A DNA stretch of 64,000 bases from Hyperoplus lanceolatus (lineage: Eukaryota > Chordata > Actinopteri > Uranoscopiformes > Ammodytidae). This document shows, in pieces, positions 23,191-35,500 of this stretch. The notes below the pieces were generated by a model. That model was not told the DNA's origin. It was given only the letters and a program-made list of their open reading frames with translations, and did not search any database. How positions within the stretch are numbered: the stretch's first letter is position 1; every line of letters begins with the position of its first letter. Made by a program: the position numbers and the translations under genes. The stretch is taken from positions 15,636,001 to 15,700,000 of the forward strand of contig CM049400.1 in NCBI GenBank assembly GCA_026929865.2. The letters are read 5' to 3'.

Positions 23191-23224
23191 AAAAAAATTA
23201 ATAAAATAAAAATGCTGCTGTTGA
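23191..23224 (+). repeat. LINE A-rich tail and 3' target-site duplication
   Basis: An A-rich tail (AAAAAAATTAATAAAATAAA) ends the element and is followed by AAAATGCTGCTGTTGA at 23209-23224, identical to the 5' copy. An AATAAA-like hexamer in the tail may serve as polyadenylation signal. Confidence 0.92.
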
Positions 23225-23841
23225 CATACATTACATATTAACAATTTTGTTCTTAAAGCTGTCATAAAGGTTTGCATGTAAAAGCCCCAACATCACAGAG
23301 GAGCTCACAATGGTGTGTGTGTGTGTTTGCATGTTGATACACAAGGAGGTCTTGGGAAGTCAGTGAGGATAATTCACATTTTATGGAGAGAACAAGTCGA
23401 GTGTGCAAAGTTCAACAGAAACATCAAAGAAAATGAACAGAGGCAATGACATTTTAATCGAAACGACCACCCATGTAAAAATAGCATTGACAAGAGACAT
23501 TTTTTATTCATAACATATTTTGTGTAACCTCAACCACTCACTATACGAAGGAAGACAAATGGACCTTTGTTTGCACATGAAGGTCGAACATCAAGAGGAA
23601 CAGGGAGAACAAATGGCCTGTACATTAGGAAAAAACACAAATTAGCCAATTGTGATTGTTCTACAAAGTGAAGTACGCTATGTTAATTGCTTAATATATC
23701 ATACAACATTTTCCAATGGTGACATGTTCAGCCATGCAAGCATTCATTGCACCTTGATAGTTTATATCTCTGTTATTTTTCACTGTATGGAGTAAGTCAA
23801 ACAACAGAGGACACCCACATCAGCAATTCTGATACATCATG
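23225..23841. other. Non-coding DNA
   Basis: No recognisable feature apart from a short (GT)n tract near 23312-23326. Confidence 0.5.
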
Positions 23842-24694
23842 CCTTGTTTCCACTGAGTGGTGCAGTGTGGTACGGATTGGCAAGGCAACGATAAGGACGG
23901 TAACACTAGATTTGGCTCGCGTTTCAAATGCTGGCCTATAGGTCATATTTCGGTGCTTAGTGTGAGAGAGGAGAGAAAGAGAGAGTGAAAGAGGAGAGAG
24001 AGAGTTAGAAACTCCAGGGATTGTGTATATAGTCGGCATATAGGACCGTCGGACTAATGCGCCTCCTTTTTGAATAATCGGACAAACGGCACTTAGGAAC
24101 AATGGGTTCCGATTTCGGAACATTGAATCGTCGGCATAGTGGCAGTCGATCGAATGAGAAATGGTACTCCTCCGTTGGGGTACCAGCCGCCTGAAAGGGT
24201 GCCGAAAAGGCGGAGCTAGACAAGCCGTCAGTTTATTGGTCGAAATAATCATTTCCCCCGTGTGTAGTCACCTCAGCAAGAGTGAAGAGAAGCACTGTTT
24301 ATTGTGTGGTGTTTTTCCTAGTCATTAATTTAATGAGTTGGTTATACTGTGTCCCATTGCTACGATGTCACGTAACTGCCGCAGCCAGCGCTGTTCGCTC
24401 ACTGTCTCTATCAGTTGCACCGAGCCGTCTCTGTGCTCACAACAACACGGGGGGAATAAATAAAGAAGCGGATGGTTTGACCAAGCAAAAACGAGAGACC
24501 GCTGGCTTGACCACAGTTGTTCCACAGCCCGATAGTTTGACCCATATTCTTGCGGCAGCTATCGCAGTCCAGCCTTAACCCCGCCCTACCAGTAAGGGTA
24601 GGGTCGGCGGTGGAAACACCACGAGATTCTTAAAAGTGAGCTGTCCCGTTCTGAGCCGCTCCGACCCGACCCGCTCTACTCAGTGGAAACGAGG
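23842..24694. mobile_element. Non-autonomous DNA transposon with GTTTCCACTGAGT ends
   Basis: The left terminus CCTTGTTTCCACTGAGT (23842-23858) matches the reverse complement of the right terminus, CCTCGTTTCCACTGAGT (24678-24694), at 16 of 17 bases. The interior is GC-richer than its flanks, has GA-rich runs at 23966-24005, and encodes no recognisable transposase. No convincing target duplication was found. A similar end (CAGTGGAATCCTGCCTTT, about 24809-24826) lies 130 bp beyond the right border and may belong to an older copy it was inserted into. Confidence 0.65.
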
Positions 24695-25963
24695 TATTGG
24701 TACCCCAACCAAAGGGTCTCAAAAATAGGTGTGGCTTGCTTATTTTGGCACTTTTGACAGTGGACACGCGAACAAGGGCGTGCCAAGCCACACCGAACCA
24801 AACCGTTCAGTGGAATCCTGCCTTTACATACCCAAAACTGTAATAACTAAATACAAATTTTCTTCAAATGTTAAAATCACAGTAAGGGGGAGCTTTGCTG
24901 CTCTCACATACGTCTTTGACTCCCTCCTGCCCATTATACTTCAGCACAAGACATGTTCATGCACTATCAAAGTCAGATCACTGTAATGGCTGAAGATTGG
25001 GGTGTACATTGGGATACTAGAAGATATATTCTGGTCTTGTTCAGAATCTGAGTAGAGAAGGACACTTATTCTTGATTATATTTGAGTATAATTGTATGTT
25101 TTACCTGCTGTTTTCTTTTCTTTTTAATACACATTGTTAAAAATGTGTAACATAACCAATTGCTGAAGTTTATTTGCAATTAGTGGGGGCTCTGTGTGTG
25201 ATGGTTGGAGGCGCAGATTAATGTATAGGAGGTCTGAGGTGTCTATAATGTAAAATTAGACAGCTATTGACACAAACTTGAAATCCTCCTTTGGTTCATA
25301 GGTATGCGCTTTTGAGAGGGCCGCTAACGTAGGCATCGAATGTTTATGTCTTCTGGAACGAACATTGCCATTATTCCATATCGGATCATTAGGTGAACAG
25401 AACACCTGTGAAACATCGTAACATTGTAACAATGTGTATAAGATGAATATATGTTAAGATCTGACTGGAGTTATAACTCTGAGAATAAACTGTGTTTGTG
25501 ATCAATTGTGTCAGGTCAGGGGGGCAGCAAATATTACAGCAATAAGAAAAATATATAATTTATTCAGAGCACAGTATCTGTGTGCAAAATAACACCTATC
25601 GTAACCTGTGCCCGCCCCTATCATAGGCAATAAACTATATGTGGATTCCTCCAGATCAGATAACAATGCACTGGGCAAAGTGGCCCTTGACATTTCAGTT
25701 TCGTAATTTAGCGATGCAAATGACCAAACTAATCTGCAATTAAATAGATCACAACAAACCAATTAACACACTGTGATCATGGGTCAGTTACCGACTTTGC
25801 TGGTTAGCAATCTACAAGGCATCAAGGAGCTTTTGCATAAATGTTTTGTGATCAGAGAAAATGTAGGTGTCAAGAATATATAGCCCCTCACTTTTCTCCC
25901 ATGATGTGCGACAGTTTCAAACAAAACATACAATGTTTTGGTAGTGTTATAATATACTGTACA
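24695..25963. other. Non-coding DNA, first part probably related repeat
   Basis: The first 130 bp contain sequence resembling the neighbouring element's ends (AAACCGTTCAGTGGAATCC). The rest shows nothing recognisable. Confidence 0.4.
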
Positions 25964-26296
25964 TATGCCTGGAAATCCAGACCTGTGAAGCTCATTAAAT
26001 ATGTCAGAAAATTCTGAGCTCTGTTTCAATTGGTTATATCTGATATGGGCGGGCCGGAGCCCTATGTATGGTGCTCTTTGGCAAAAAAAAAAGCTTAATT
26101 TAACAGTTAATCCCACTCATCGCTAAACGAACAGGGCTTAATATGTCACCTTGTTCATTGCTCTGATTGGTTGTAGTGCTATCCAATTGCGTGCAGTGGT
26201 ATTTGCACGAGTAGGAGCCGTCCCTTGACTTCGGAAGGTCTATTGATTATGGCCAGATCCTATTGTTCTAGATGTGGGTCTGGATTTCCAGGCTAA
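25964..26296. mobile_element. MITE with GCCTGGAAATCCAGACC ends (short copy)
   Basis: The left end GCCTGGAAATCCAGACC (25967-25983) is inverted at the right end, where GGTCTGGATTTCCAGGC ends at 26293. Internal phrases such as CTCTGATTGGTTGTAGTGC and GCACGAGTAGGAGCCG are shared with the longer element at 42956-43536, so both belong to one family. This copy lacks the central 250 bp of the longer one. No target duplication is clear. Confidence 0.8.
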
Positions 26297-27578
26297 TTAT
26301 ATATAATATTCCATTATTTTCTATCTTAATGGAATGCTGCGTTGAAAACACCTTACACTGAAAACATAATCAGTGCTAATGTTATATGCCAGTGAATTCA
26401 GTCTAACTTGAAATTCAGTCCACCTACACAACCATTGGGCCTATGAGAGAAGTACAACTGTCTTTCGAAGGTATAGGAGGGGTAAAATATTAAAATACTG
26501 TTCGTGTTCTTTCATATATTCAGGATTAGAGGTTACCTAGTCACTCTCAGACGGCACATCTTTCATAAGCCTCCCAGTGCTGTGAGGATGAACATTAAAT
26601 GTCACACATGAGCTGTCACTAACAGAGGTGGATAGATGGCTTTCCCATGGATGAGAGTTGTTTTGCTGTGTGATAAACAGCGTCAACAGCGTCATTGTGA
26701 GTGATAAAATCACCATGAGGCATACTTACATCCTACAATTGATTTCCGTACTTGTTAAGTTATGTCGGTAGGTGTAGCCATGCATAAGGGGTTTCGGTGG
26801 GTGCTGATGGTATCGTTTAATAACAAAACTCACCTTCAAACTCCCATGCAATGCAGTATTTCAATATGCCATTAGGGTTTTGCATTTTGTATGTATTTAC
26901 TACAATGGAAAATGTCTACGCAGCAACAATGATAATTTTATCCACTCAAGCATGCGGTAATATAATGGTGGTCGGAGGTTATGAGCAGATGTGTTGTCTT
27001 TTTCCACCTGAACTAGAGCCTATACCCAAGCTCGGACACCGTAACAATACTTTCACTAAAGATGACAAATAAAACTGAGTATGAAAAAAGATTGTCTCTT
27101 CTAATACATAAAACATAATGTGCATTCTTAAGCCCACAGTTAAAAGTTGTGCTTTACTGCAGCCGATCAAAAATAAAACCAAAAGACGTAAAGCAGTAAT
27201 TTTTACTTGCAATGTGCAATGTTCAAAAATATTCAGAGAGACAGCTAAGCGTGCCTGGAGGGGATGTTAAGAGAAACTATTGCTTTGCATAGTTTTGGTG
27301 GCAGCCACATATTCTGTTTTTCCTGTAAACAAAACATATCTGATTAAATAATCACTTGAACAAAACAAACAAAAACCAATACGCAAAATGTTAAACATTT
27401 ATATATATTAAAAAAAATCTAATTTTTTTTCTTCATAGTCCTACAATAGAGAAGCTGTTCATTACAGTCATAGTGTAGATCAGTCTATTGCAAAACATGA
27501 CAGAAAACAACTCTTTATATCTTACAAATAAGTTCAAATCCATGTGCCTCTGGTTGTGGATTTCATATTATGTTGAAA
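26297..27578. other. Non-coding DNA
   Basis: Nothing recognisable; frames are short and overlap on both strands. Confidence 0.45.
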
Positions 27579-27586
27579 CGTTAAGA

Positions 27587-28701
27587 CAGGGGTGTCTAAC
27601 TCATTTTGGTTCGAGGGCCACATACAGCCTCTCTGATCTCAAGTGGGCCGGATCAGTAAAATAATGGCAAAATAACGCACATATGTCAACTCGCGCCGCA
27701 GCAAAGATTTTGGGGGTATTTTGCTCAAAGATGCCAATACGCACTAATGAAATAAACAACTGTTTATTTGAATACACAAATACAACAGGCACTGACCTTA
27801 CAGTTGTCCAATTTTGTTTACTATATGTACAGGGACACATTTTGTGCAAACATGCAGACAGTGCAAAATACAATTAAATGAAAGTGCAACTTCTACTGTT
27901 TTGATTTATTTTTAAATACAGAGTTTATTGGTTGTTTTGAATATGTTTTTCCCAATTTAAAACATCAAAATAAAGCAGCATGGAAAATTAGGAAATAAAT
28001 CTTGTAGGTCTACACTAGCATGCTCCTGCTCGTTTTGCGCGCGCAGAGCCGCAGACACACCGCACTTGCTAGTACATTAATTGTTCAGCGCTAAAAATAA
28101 AAATAGTTTTATTTTATTTAAATTTTTTTGGTTTTTACTTTGCCATAAAGCACTAGAGGAAACATTAATAGCGGTGAAGCAGGATTGCCATTTACAATTT
28201 CCCACGTTGCTAAAATGTGTGTTTGTTTTTTTTTGGCTGCCCCCTAGCAGCTGGAGTGAGCATTTTGGTTATTTCTTTAAAAATTCATAACTCCTCACAG
28301 GAATGGGCTAAATTCTCAGAAATGTGTGCTCTACAAGTCGTTGGCCGGATGTATGACACCACTGCCTTAGACACTTGACACAATCAATCATCAATATAAG
28401 CATGCTATTTAGCCACATATATTGGCCTATTTACAGCCCTCAGAAAACTGACAGCTCTTCTTAGATGCAAGTTCATCAATTCATGGCTTAAAATCCTGAG
28501 CTGTAGAACTTTCAGCAGACATTCCTAGCTGTAAGCCACGTAAGTGTCCTAACAGTTGGGAGCGCATGTCACGTGCGGATATGGCACAGGCTCCATTAAA
28601 ATACTTTGATGTATTTTTTTATCTTATTTTTTTTCAGAATTTATTCAAATCGGCCGAATTGATTCACATCTGGCCCGCGGGCCTTGAGTTTGACACATGT
28701 G
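27587..28701. mobile_element. hAT-like element with 8-bp target duplication
   Basis: The left end CAGGGGTGTCTAACTCA (27587-) pairs with the right end TGAGTTTGACACATGTG (to 28701), imperfect inverted repeats that continue into GGGCC-rich stretches. The 8-bp duplication CGTTAAGA flanks it perfectly (27579-27586, 28702-28709), as for hAT transposons. A third terminus-like motif (GGCCGGATGTATGACACCAC, 28342-28361) lies inside and may mark an older internal end. No transposase was recognised, so the copy of 1115 bp is non-autonomous. Confidence 0.88.
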
Positions 28702-28769
28702 CGTTAAGACATCACCTTGGCCAATGGACTGTTTTTTGGGGGTGGTAAATCTTTTCAAACTTACATGAA

Positions 28770-29288
28770 AGGTCACATATTATGCTAAATGCACTTTTTA
28801 AATGTGTTCTAACATATCCATGGGTCCACGGTGTGCCTAGAGACTTCCAAAATATTTAAAAAAATAACAATCTCTCCTTTTCTCACTCTCCCCCTTTCTG
28901 AAACCCCCACCCCCCCCCCCCCCAATATACTCCAGTCAGAATTCTCCCCTTTTCTGACCTCAAAAACTGGAAAGCCAGAAGCTTCCACTGTGCAGCCCAC
29001 ACCCCTATTTCTTATTGGTCCACGGCCCTGACAGACAGAGGGCGAGGCGTATCTGGCTTCGCTTCCGGACAGGGGGCGGGGGGAGCTCAAAGATTGTATA
29101 TTTACGAGGGTAGCTGCAGCTCTTTTTAAAAAAAATAGGCCATTGTGAGATTAGCTGAACATCAGCATAGTACAATAAATTATCTGAAAGTTTTTTTCAG
29201 CAAACAATTAAATAAAAACGTATTAGGGACCACTAAGACCATATAATATGGTGTATAATAGTACCGAAAAGTGTATAATATGGGAGCT
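28770..29288. mobile_element. Non-autonomous element with CATATTAT ends and 4-bp TGAA duplication
   Basis: The ends AGGTCACATATTAT and ATAATATGGGAGCT are inverted repeats with mismatches, flanked by TGAA on both sides (28766-28769, 29289-29292). The interior contains a C homopolymer (28907-28924) and a GC-rich patch near 29000-29090. The termini resemble those of the TTAA-flanked element at 52470-53699, so both may use a transposase producing 4-bp duplications. No coding sequence was recognised. Confidence 0.6.
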
Positions 29289-29292
29289 TGAA

Positions 29293-29869
29293 TGCATTTC
29301 TTTGTTTGGCACCTTTCAAGCTGTCCTTATTTGCATACAGGATACTAAATATAAAGCTGCACAGGTGCTTATGAAATACATCATTTTATTTTAGTGATGA
29401 ACACTCAGAATATTGGTATGGAATGTTACACTTTTTTCTTACATAATTATAGCAAAATAAAGCTATTTTATCTCAAATCGTCTGTGTGCCTTGTTATTTT
29501 AAAATGTAAATCACTGAAGACATGAAAAATTAAAGATAAGATATATTTCAAAACATGTTATGGTCTACAGACTTAATTTGGATACTGTGTGAAGAACCTC
29601 ATCAGCACTTTTAACTGATGCGGTTTTCTCCACTTGATATCTACATGATATATAATTAAAGTTGTGTTAGTATAAATAAAACATGCTCAGTGTATTCACA
29701 GATGAATAGACTGATTCCTCTGCACACATGTTCACTAAAATCCTGAAGTAAAGCAAATGTAGCATCAGCTGTATTAAAAGAATTATTCAATTGAAGTGGG
29801 TAGTTTCAAATTCCTACTGATCCTACACAGACACAACATTGTAGAAGGCAACCATTTCGAGTGCGTGTG
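29293..29869. other. Non-coding AT-rich DNA
   Basis: Nothing recognisable. Confidence 0.5.
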
Positions 29870-29878
29870 GTTATTTTC

Positions 29879-30227
29879 TAGCCTGGTGCTACCAGACCAT
29901 CGTACCTCATTTCATTTGTACAGAAGGTCTGGAACTGCTCTATTTGGCAAACATTCACTCACTTAGAGGCGGGTGTCTGTTGAAGTTTAAAAATATTGGA
30001 TCTGCCCAGTGCCACTCTGGAATAGCCAACCAATCGCATAAGGTTTGGTCGCAGCATTCAACTGAAACTGGAGCGCGACTTCGCCGTCATCGTTCTCAGC
30101 CACTCTCTCTTTTTGCTGATTGGACGGCAAACATTTTTCCTGAGCTCAATTCACCGCAGCCCCAGACTGACTACTGAAGGGAAAATTAAATTTGGGTGGA
30201 AGTAGGTAGGCGGGCGGAGCCAGGCTA
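29879..30227. mobile_element. 349-bp MITE with TAGCCTGG ends
   Basis: Short inverted ends TAGCCTGG (29879-29886) and CCAGGCTA (30220-30227) lie between identical 9-bp flanks GTTATTTTC (29870-29878 and 30228-30236). If the terminus includes one more base, the duplication is 8 bp. The interior is GC-richer than its surroundings and non-coding. Confidence 0.8.
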
Positions 30228-30236
30228 GTTATTTTC

Positions 30237-33076
30237 TTCTGTCATCTTCATTTTGCCGGACACATAGGCGATTGGCTAGTTATTCTGATCACTTTGTGGT
30301 GCAGGGTGTGGCGAAAGGCTCCTAAATTATATTTCAGCACTGCTTGCTGCATTTTTCCCTTGATCATTCATGGTGGTATGATGCCCTTTGTTGAAGGCTT
30401 TAGAGAGACGGAGAATTGCACCCCCAGTTCATTCTGATCTTCCCTAAATATTGTAAAGATTAATTTGAGTAACATTCATCGACTGGAAACTAATGTGTTT
30501 TCAGGCCTTTTATGAGACTGCGGAGCTGTCTGCTGTTCTCTGATTGAGAGTTATCTCCTGCTTTCCAGACCCATGTTAAGGGAATATTTAAAAAATCCCT
30601 TTTAAACTAGGTTACCTGCATCAGGGCAAATGCTTGAACAATTCATGAGTGTTTGCTTGCCAAATGATAGATTAACCCGAAGGCTTTTATTTTATTTTTT
30701 TGTTAATTTATTTACACAAGCACTATTAATATTATTTTTGCATTATTATTAAGGGAGCAGTTTTTTTTAATTATGAGTATGATTTGTTCTACAAATTCAT
30801 CTTTTTTGTAGTTATATTTTACACAGGTTTCTAAGGCTTCCTCCCAGTCAGTCTGGGGAATCAGTACCACCATAACATGATACCAATCAGGCATCTGACA
30901 GCATTAGTCAGTACTAGTGCTTTTGTTTGGCTGCTACAATTATACAGCCTCTTATTATTCTCCTTTTGAAGGTGATTACTGGTCAAGTGTCCTTTTGAAA
31001 CAACAGTTTGATGAGCCAAAATGGATCGATACGCTCCTAGTACCTGAGGAGAGTGCAATGGACTAAACACTCTCATTTGTAACCTTTTTATAATGCCCCC
31101 TAATGTCGGCCTTGGAAGATCAACCTATTGATCCAATAAAAAAGGCTGGGAAGGCACCGTAATTCTGCTTTAACCACATGAAGGATCTGCAATTTTCGTC
31201 TAAATGGGAAAGGTCCTGAAGATCAGACGTATAAACACACAGGGAGAGAGAAAAATCTAACTTGTACCCTCGAAGAAAGCCTTTGGGACCAGGCCATCCA
31301 TTGTTAAGCACAAAACCGCTGCGAGCCATTACGGGTGCAAATGAGTCATTGTTCTCTCTTTGGTCTTGCGTTTCCAAATATTTGCAGAAACTTTGTATAT
31401 GCTCCAACTGGAAGTGGGAAATGTTTCACAGGGTATTTCACAGCAACAGTGTGACTTCATAAAATTCAACATTTGCCCTTTCCTGTTTGTTTTTATCCCT
31501 CTCTATTATTTTCACTTTTTTTCAATCTAGCTGTGTGGCTCTCTCCCTGTGCTTGTATTTATATAGGTGGAACAGCATTGGAGAAGTGATTGAAAAGCTG
31601 TCCTGTAGATCAGGGTGGTTTGTGGGGCCTGTCCATGCTCTAATCCATCCTGCCGCCCCGCCACACAAGTAGAATATCAAACAGGCAATCCCAGGGGAGA
31701 GCCAGAAGAGACACAGATGTACGAGGAAGGACAGAGTCTAAGGAGAAACATCAGGACTAAAAATTTAAATTACATTTTTAAATTAAAAAAACATCAGGAT
31801 GCTGGAGGAAGACAATGAAATATCGGGTAAATGAAAAAAGAGGATCTTTGAAAGGTCTAACCCAAGTCTGTCAGTTTGGCGGCACTGCAGTCTCACTCCA
31901 GTACTTTTCCTCCTCTGATTAGCGCTGATTATGTATGTGTGCCATTACGCTGCCTTTAAAAATGGGGTGGGATGAACCAAGTGACTAGGGTAATGGAGTC
32001 TCCTGATCATAGATAGTATATAAAATGGATGTAGCATCCAGGCTGACCTCAGTTATGGCATCTTGTCAGATTTTTACTCCGCCTCATTTCCTCTTGGTTG
32101 TAGTTTTCCTGCTATTTCAACTGCAAAGTCCGCAATATCGAGTTATCAGCTCTCTAAATACCATGGACGTATAAAGAAAGCTAAATACATGACACGTGTT
32201 AAAACCGGAAGTGCCTATCCGATTTTACTTTGTAATTTATCACTTCACTTCCTGTCTGACAGTGGAGGAGGCCTGAGCTCTGCTCTCTTGATTGGCTTTC
32301 CTCGTGAAAAAGAAAATATAAAACGTTCATAACTGTCACAGGAGGTGGACGCAGGCAAGTCTGTAGACGTCACCCCTGCTCTAAAATAAATGTGTGTTTT
32401 TTAAATGAGAACACAATTTAACAGTTACATTAAGCATTTACAGCAAATAAATAATAAGTAATCAAAACGCTTCCAGTTTCCGGTTTAAGGCAGCGTCACG
32501 AGCGTTATAGCAACCAGTATATCAACCAGAAACAAATGTTGTATTTCAACATGTTCTTGGTGATGTCCAGAAAAATATTTGTGATAACCATTAGCAAAAA
32601 TCTCTACATTTTGCGCTGTGGACCAACATAGCTATTACACATTTAACTGTGAGACTGGGTTGAATTATTCATACATTTCAACCTCCAAAATAATAAAAAA
32701 TAAGCCTGATTGATAAAAATGCACCCCCCTCAGTGTTGTCAGGAGATATGGCCTAAACATTCAGACTATAATGTTTTTTTTTGTACCAGGCCTTACATAC
32801 TGTAGGTTTAATAATGCTGTGAAAACGGCATATTTAGCATGGGAGATAATGATACACATTGCTCTGTTTTGAAACCTGCCCTTAGTGGCCACGCGGTGAA
32901 CTGCAATTTTTCGCATTGGATGCTGGTAGAACTCGCTGTGGTTGGAGCTTGGCCCAAACATAGTGAGATCCAAACATAGTGAACACAGCAGCTTGATAAT
33001 AATAATGATTTACATACAATATGAGGAAGACACTTAACCATGTGTGTGACTATGCAAAAAACTAATTATATCAAAT
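30237..33076. other. Non-coding DNA
   Basis: No exon, RNA gene or paired terminal repeat was recognised in 2.8 kb. Unidentified old repeats and conserved regulatory DNA remain possible. Confidence 0.4.
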
Positions 33077-33392
33077 TAAGATGGTAGGATGGCCTAGAGG
33101 TAAGGTGGCCGACCAGTAACCATGAGGTCGCTGGTTCGATCCCCGGCACCGGACAGGGGGGGTGTTAGTTGTAAAACTAGCAGAGGCTGGTATTGTGTCT
33201 ACGGTGCCCACCATCTCTACCATTGTGTCCTTGAGCAAGACACTTAACCCCAAAACTGCTCCAGGGGCGCTGTACTATGGCTGACCCTGCGCTCTGACCC
33301 CCTCCGAAGTGTGGTAACTTGAGAGGGGAGATGCGAAAAGACGAATTTCAATGTGCCTCGTGTACAACTGACAATAAAGATAACTTAACTTA
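33077..33392 (+). mobile_element. V-SINE-like tRNA-derived SINE
   Basis: The tRNA-like head has box A-like TGGCCTAGAGGTAAGG (33090-33105) and box B GGTTCGATCCC (33133-33143), a polymerase III promoter. The central domain contains GTCCTTGAGCAAGACACTTA (33227-33246), the phrase I associate with the conserved core of vertebrate V-SINEs. The 3' end carries ACTGACAATAAAGATAACTT and TTAACT repeats, a tail like that of a partner LINE. Target duplications were not resolved. Family naming is from memory of the core motif. Confidence 0.8.
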
Positions 33393-33511
33393 ACTAATTT
33401 CACATAGAAATTTGAAATAGGGATAGCCGCATATCCATGAAAGAAGCAGGGATATCCATAGTAAGAAAGATAGAGAAAAAGAAAAGTCACTCAAACTTTT
33501 AATATTTTATT

Positions 33512-33575
33512 ATTTAGATAGATAGACACTTTTTTGATCCCTTGGGTAGTTTCCTTCAGGGAAATTCAAAATATT
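33512..33575 (-). mobile_element. LINE 3' tail fragment with (ATCT)n end
   Basis: On the minus strand the sequence reads CCCAAGGGATCAAAAAAGTG followed by TCTATCTATC, a common ending of fish LINE 3' UTRs. Only the tail is recognisable; no coding part was found upstream. Confidence 0.5.
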
Positions 33576-34085
33576 GTACTGTATTTACATTTTTCTTCAT
33601 TTCCTTCTTAATCCTCAATACTTTTGTACATGTCAATGCGTTTTAGAAACTCAACATTGAGTTAAACAATTTCAAACTTGTCACCAAGACCATTCCATTA
33701 TTCAACAACCAGAACTGAAACACATCTGTATTTTCTATCTGTTCGCACTTTTCAAATTATAATATCCTTCTCTTGATATGATTGAAAGTACTGGATACAG
33801 AAATTGTTTATAATGTTTTTAATACACTTTATCTAAAACACACTACAGTAGAATCGAAGGAGAAGTAAGTGATATGGTCCTTTTAGCGACCCATCTCTCT
33901 ATAGCACTTGATCTCCTGATTGGAAAAAACAAGCGGGATACTCAACATTTTATCTGGCAATTACTGCAAAGCTGAATGACTGGGAGACCTGTGTTTTGAA
34001 CGTGCATACTGTTTAAATGATTGCTGTATTGATACAGAGTGATTTAACACGAGTATAAACAACAAAATATCACTTACTTCTCCTT
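33576..34085. other. Non-coding DNA between LINE fragments
   Basis: Nothing recognisable; it could be decayed LINE 3' UTR. Confidence 0.4.
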
Positions 34086-34087
34086 TC

Positions 34088-34485
34088 AGAATCAGAATCC
34101 TTTATTGTCATTGTACAGTGTACAACAACATTTTAGCAGCATCCAAGTATACACACAAACACAAAATATAAAAATAGTGCAAGGCAGTAGGGCAATGTAA
34201 ACATAAATAGATAGTATGTACAGTGTTTACCAATTATTGCACATTGTACATGAGTGTATGTGTGTGTGCGTGTCAGTGCCCACTTGTATTCAGTACAGTG
34301 ATAGCTTGTGGGAAGAAGCTGTTTCTGAGTCTGTTTGTTCTGGTTCTGATGGACTTGTTGTGCGTACCAGAGGGTAGCAGGTCAAACAGGTGATGTGCTG
34401 GATGGGTACAGTGTCTTGTGATTGCCTCTGCTCTGTTGAGGCAGCTGGACGAATAAATGTCTCTGAGGGAAAGGAATGTCTCTTT
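34088..34485 (-). mobile_element. L2-like LINE 3' end (ORF2 C-terminus and 3' UTR)
   Basis: On the minus strand the frame contains KETFLSLRDIYSSS, then HHLFDLLPSG and RTRTNRLRNSFFPQAI, the conserved C-terminal tail of L2-type ORF2 proteins. A 3' UTR follows, ending in ATGACAATAAAGGATTCTGA. The coding part stops abruptly at the 8-bp duplication of the fold-back element (34486-34493). The 5' continuation of the LINE was not recognisable beyond 39249. Confidence 0.8.
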
Positions 34486-34687
34486 ACATAGTTGGTAACA
34501 CTTTATTTGAAGGCGTATACATAACGCTGTCATAAGACTGTCATAAGACTGTCATTACACTGTCATGACATATGTTATGAACATTATGAATGGTTATGAA
34601 TGTTTATGACTGTTGTCATAAAGTGTCATTCGGTAAATTATGTCACGTTTAATGACACATTGACATTGTATGAGATGTCTTTTTTAT

Positions 34688-34895
34688 GACAACCTGACAT
34701 AAGCTAAGACAAAATAACTTGTCGATGTCTTGGTAATGACAACCTGACATAAGCTAAGACAAAATAACTTGGTAATGACAACCTGACATAAGCTAAGACA
34801 AAATAACTTGGTAATGACAACCTGACATAAGCTAAGACAAAATAACTTGTCCGTGTCTTTGTAATGACAACCTGACATTAATAAGACAAAATATC
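34688..34895. repeat. 39/50-bp tandem array in left fold-back arm
   Basis: Units starting GACAACCTGACAT occur at 34688, 34738, 34777, 34816 and 34866, giving steps of 50, 39, 39 and 50 bp. The inverted counterpart, with TCAGGTTGTCAT units, lies at about 38895-39050 with fewer copies. Confidence 0.85.
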
Positions 34896-35090
34896 TTGGT
34901 TATGTTGACTTGACATTAACCAATAACATGACCTGTCATAAACATGTAATAGTAGGCTTAATAATCAAATGTAAAAAAAACTATTTTGATTTATGTTGTA
35001 AGATTACATTAAACTGTCATATGTGGAAGGTTTTGATATTGACTGTCATGAGACCTTTATTATACTGTCATGAATGTTTATGTTGGCCTG

Positions 35091-35500
35091 AAGTAAAGTG
35101 AAACAATTTGGACAGTTCATTAACATGTCATGAAGCGTTATTACACTGTCTAATGCCTTTATAACAGGCTCATGAATGATTCTGTAGGACTAAAGTAAAG
35201 TGAAACAATTTGGACATTTCATTAACATGTCATGAAGCGTTATTACACTGTCTAATGCCGTTATAACATGCTCATGAATGATTCTGTTGGCCTGAAGTAA
35301 AGTGAAACAATTTGGACAGTTCATTAACATGTCATGAAGCGTTATTACACTGTCTAATGCCTTTATAACATGCTCATGAATGATTATTTTGGCCTAAAGT
35401 AAAGTGAAACAATTTGGACAGTTCATTAACATGTCATTAAGTGTTATTACACTGTCTAATTTTGACATTGACTGTCATGAAACCTTTATTATACTGTCAT
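35091..35500. repeat. 102-bp tandem array in left fold-back arm
   Basis: Units starting AAGTAAAGTGAAACAATTTG occur at 35091, 35193, 35295 and 35397, a period of exactly 102 bp, with a divergent further unit near 35519. Confidence 0.88.

Larger units (their letters stand above)
17539..23208 (+). mobile_element. Nearly full-length L1-clade LINE
   Basis: This 5.67 kb element lies between perfect 16-bp target duplications (17523-17538, 23209-23224). It has a 5' UTR of about 236 bp starting at AATGGCGGTGGAGTGG, an ORF1 with coiled coil and RNA-binding region, an unusually long 700-bp inter-ORF spacer, an ORF2 with AP endonuclease, reverse transcriptase and C-terminal cysteine motif, and an A-rich tail. 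The domain order and the TT|AAAA target identify the L1 clade; a fish L1/Tx1-like lineage is likely, but I cannot place it further. Only one frameshift is seen in the coding regions, so the insertion looks young. It would move by nicking DNA and priming reverse transcription at the nick. Confidence 0.93.

Noticed and set aside
24282-24578. Frame with a hydrophobic start resembling a signal peptide
   Set aside because: It lies wholly inside a non-autonomous DNA transposon, and the later part has no recognisable domain.
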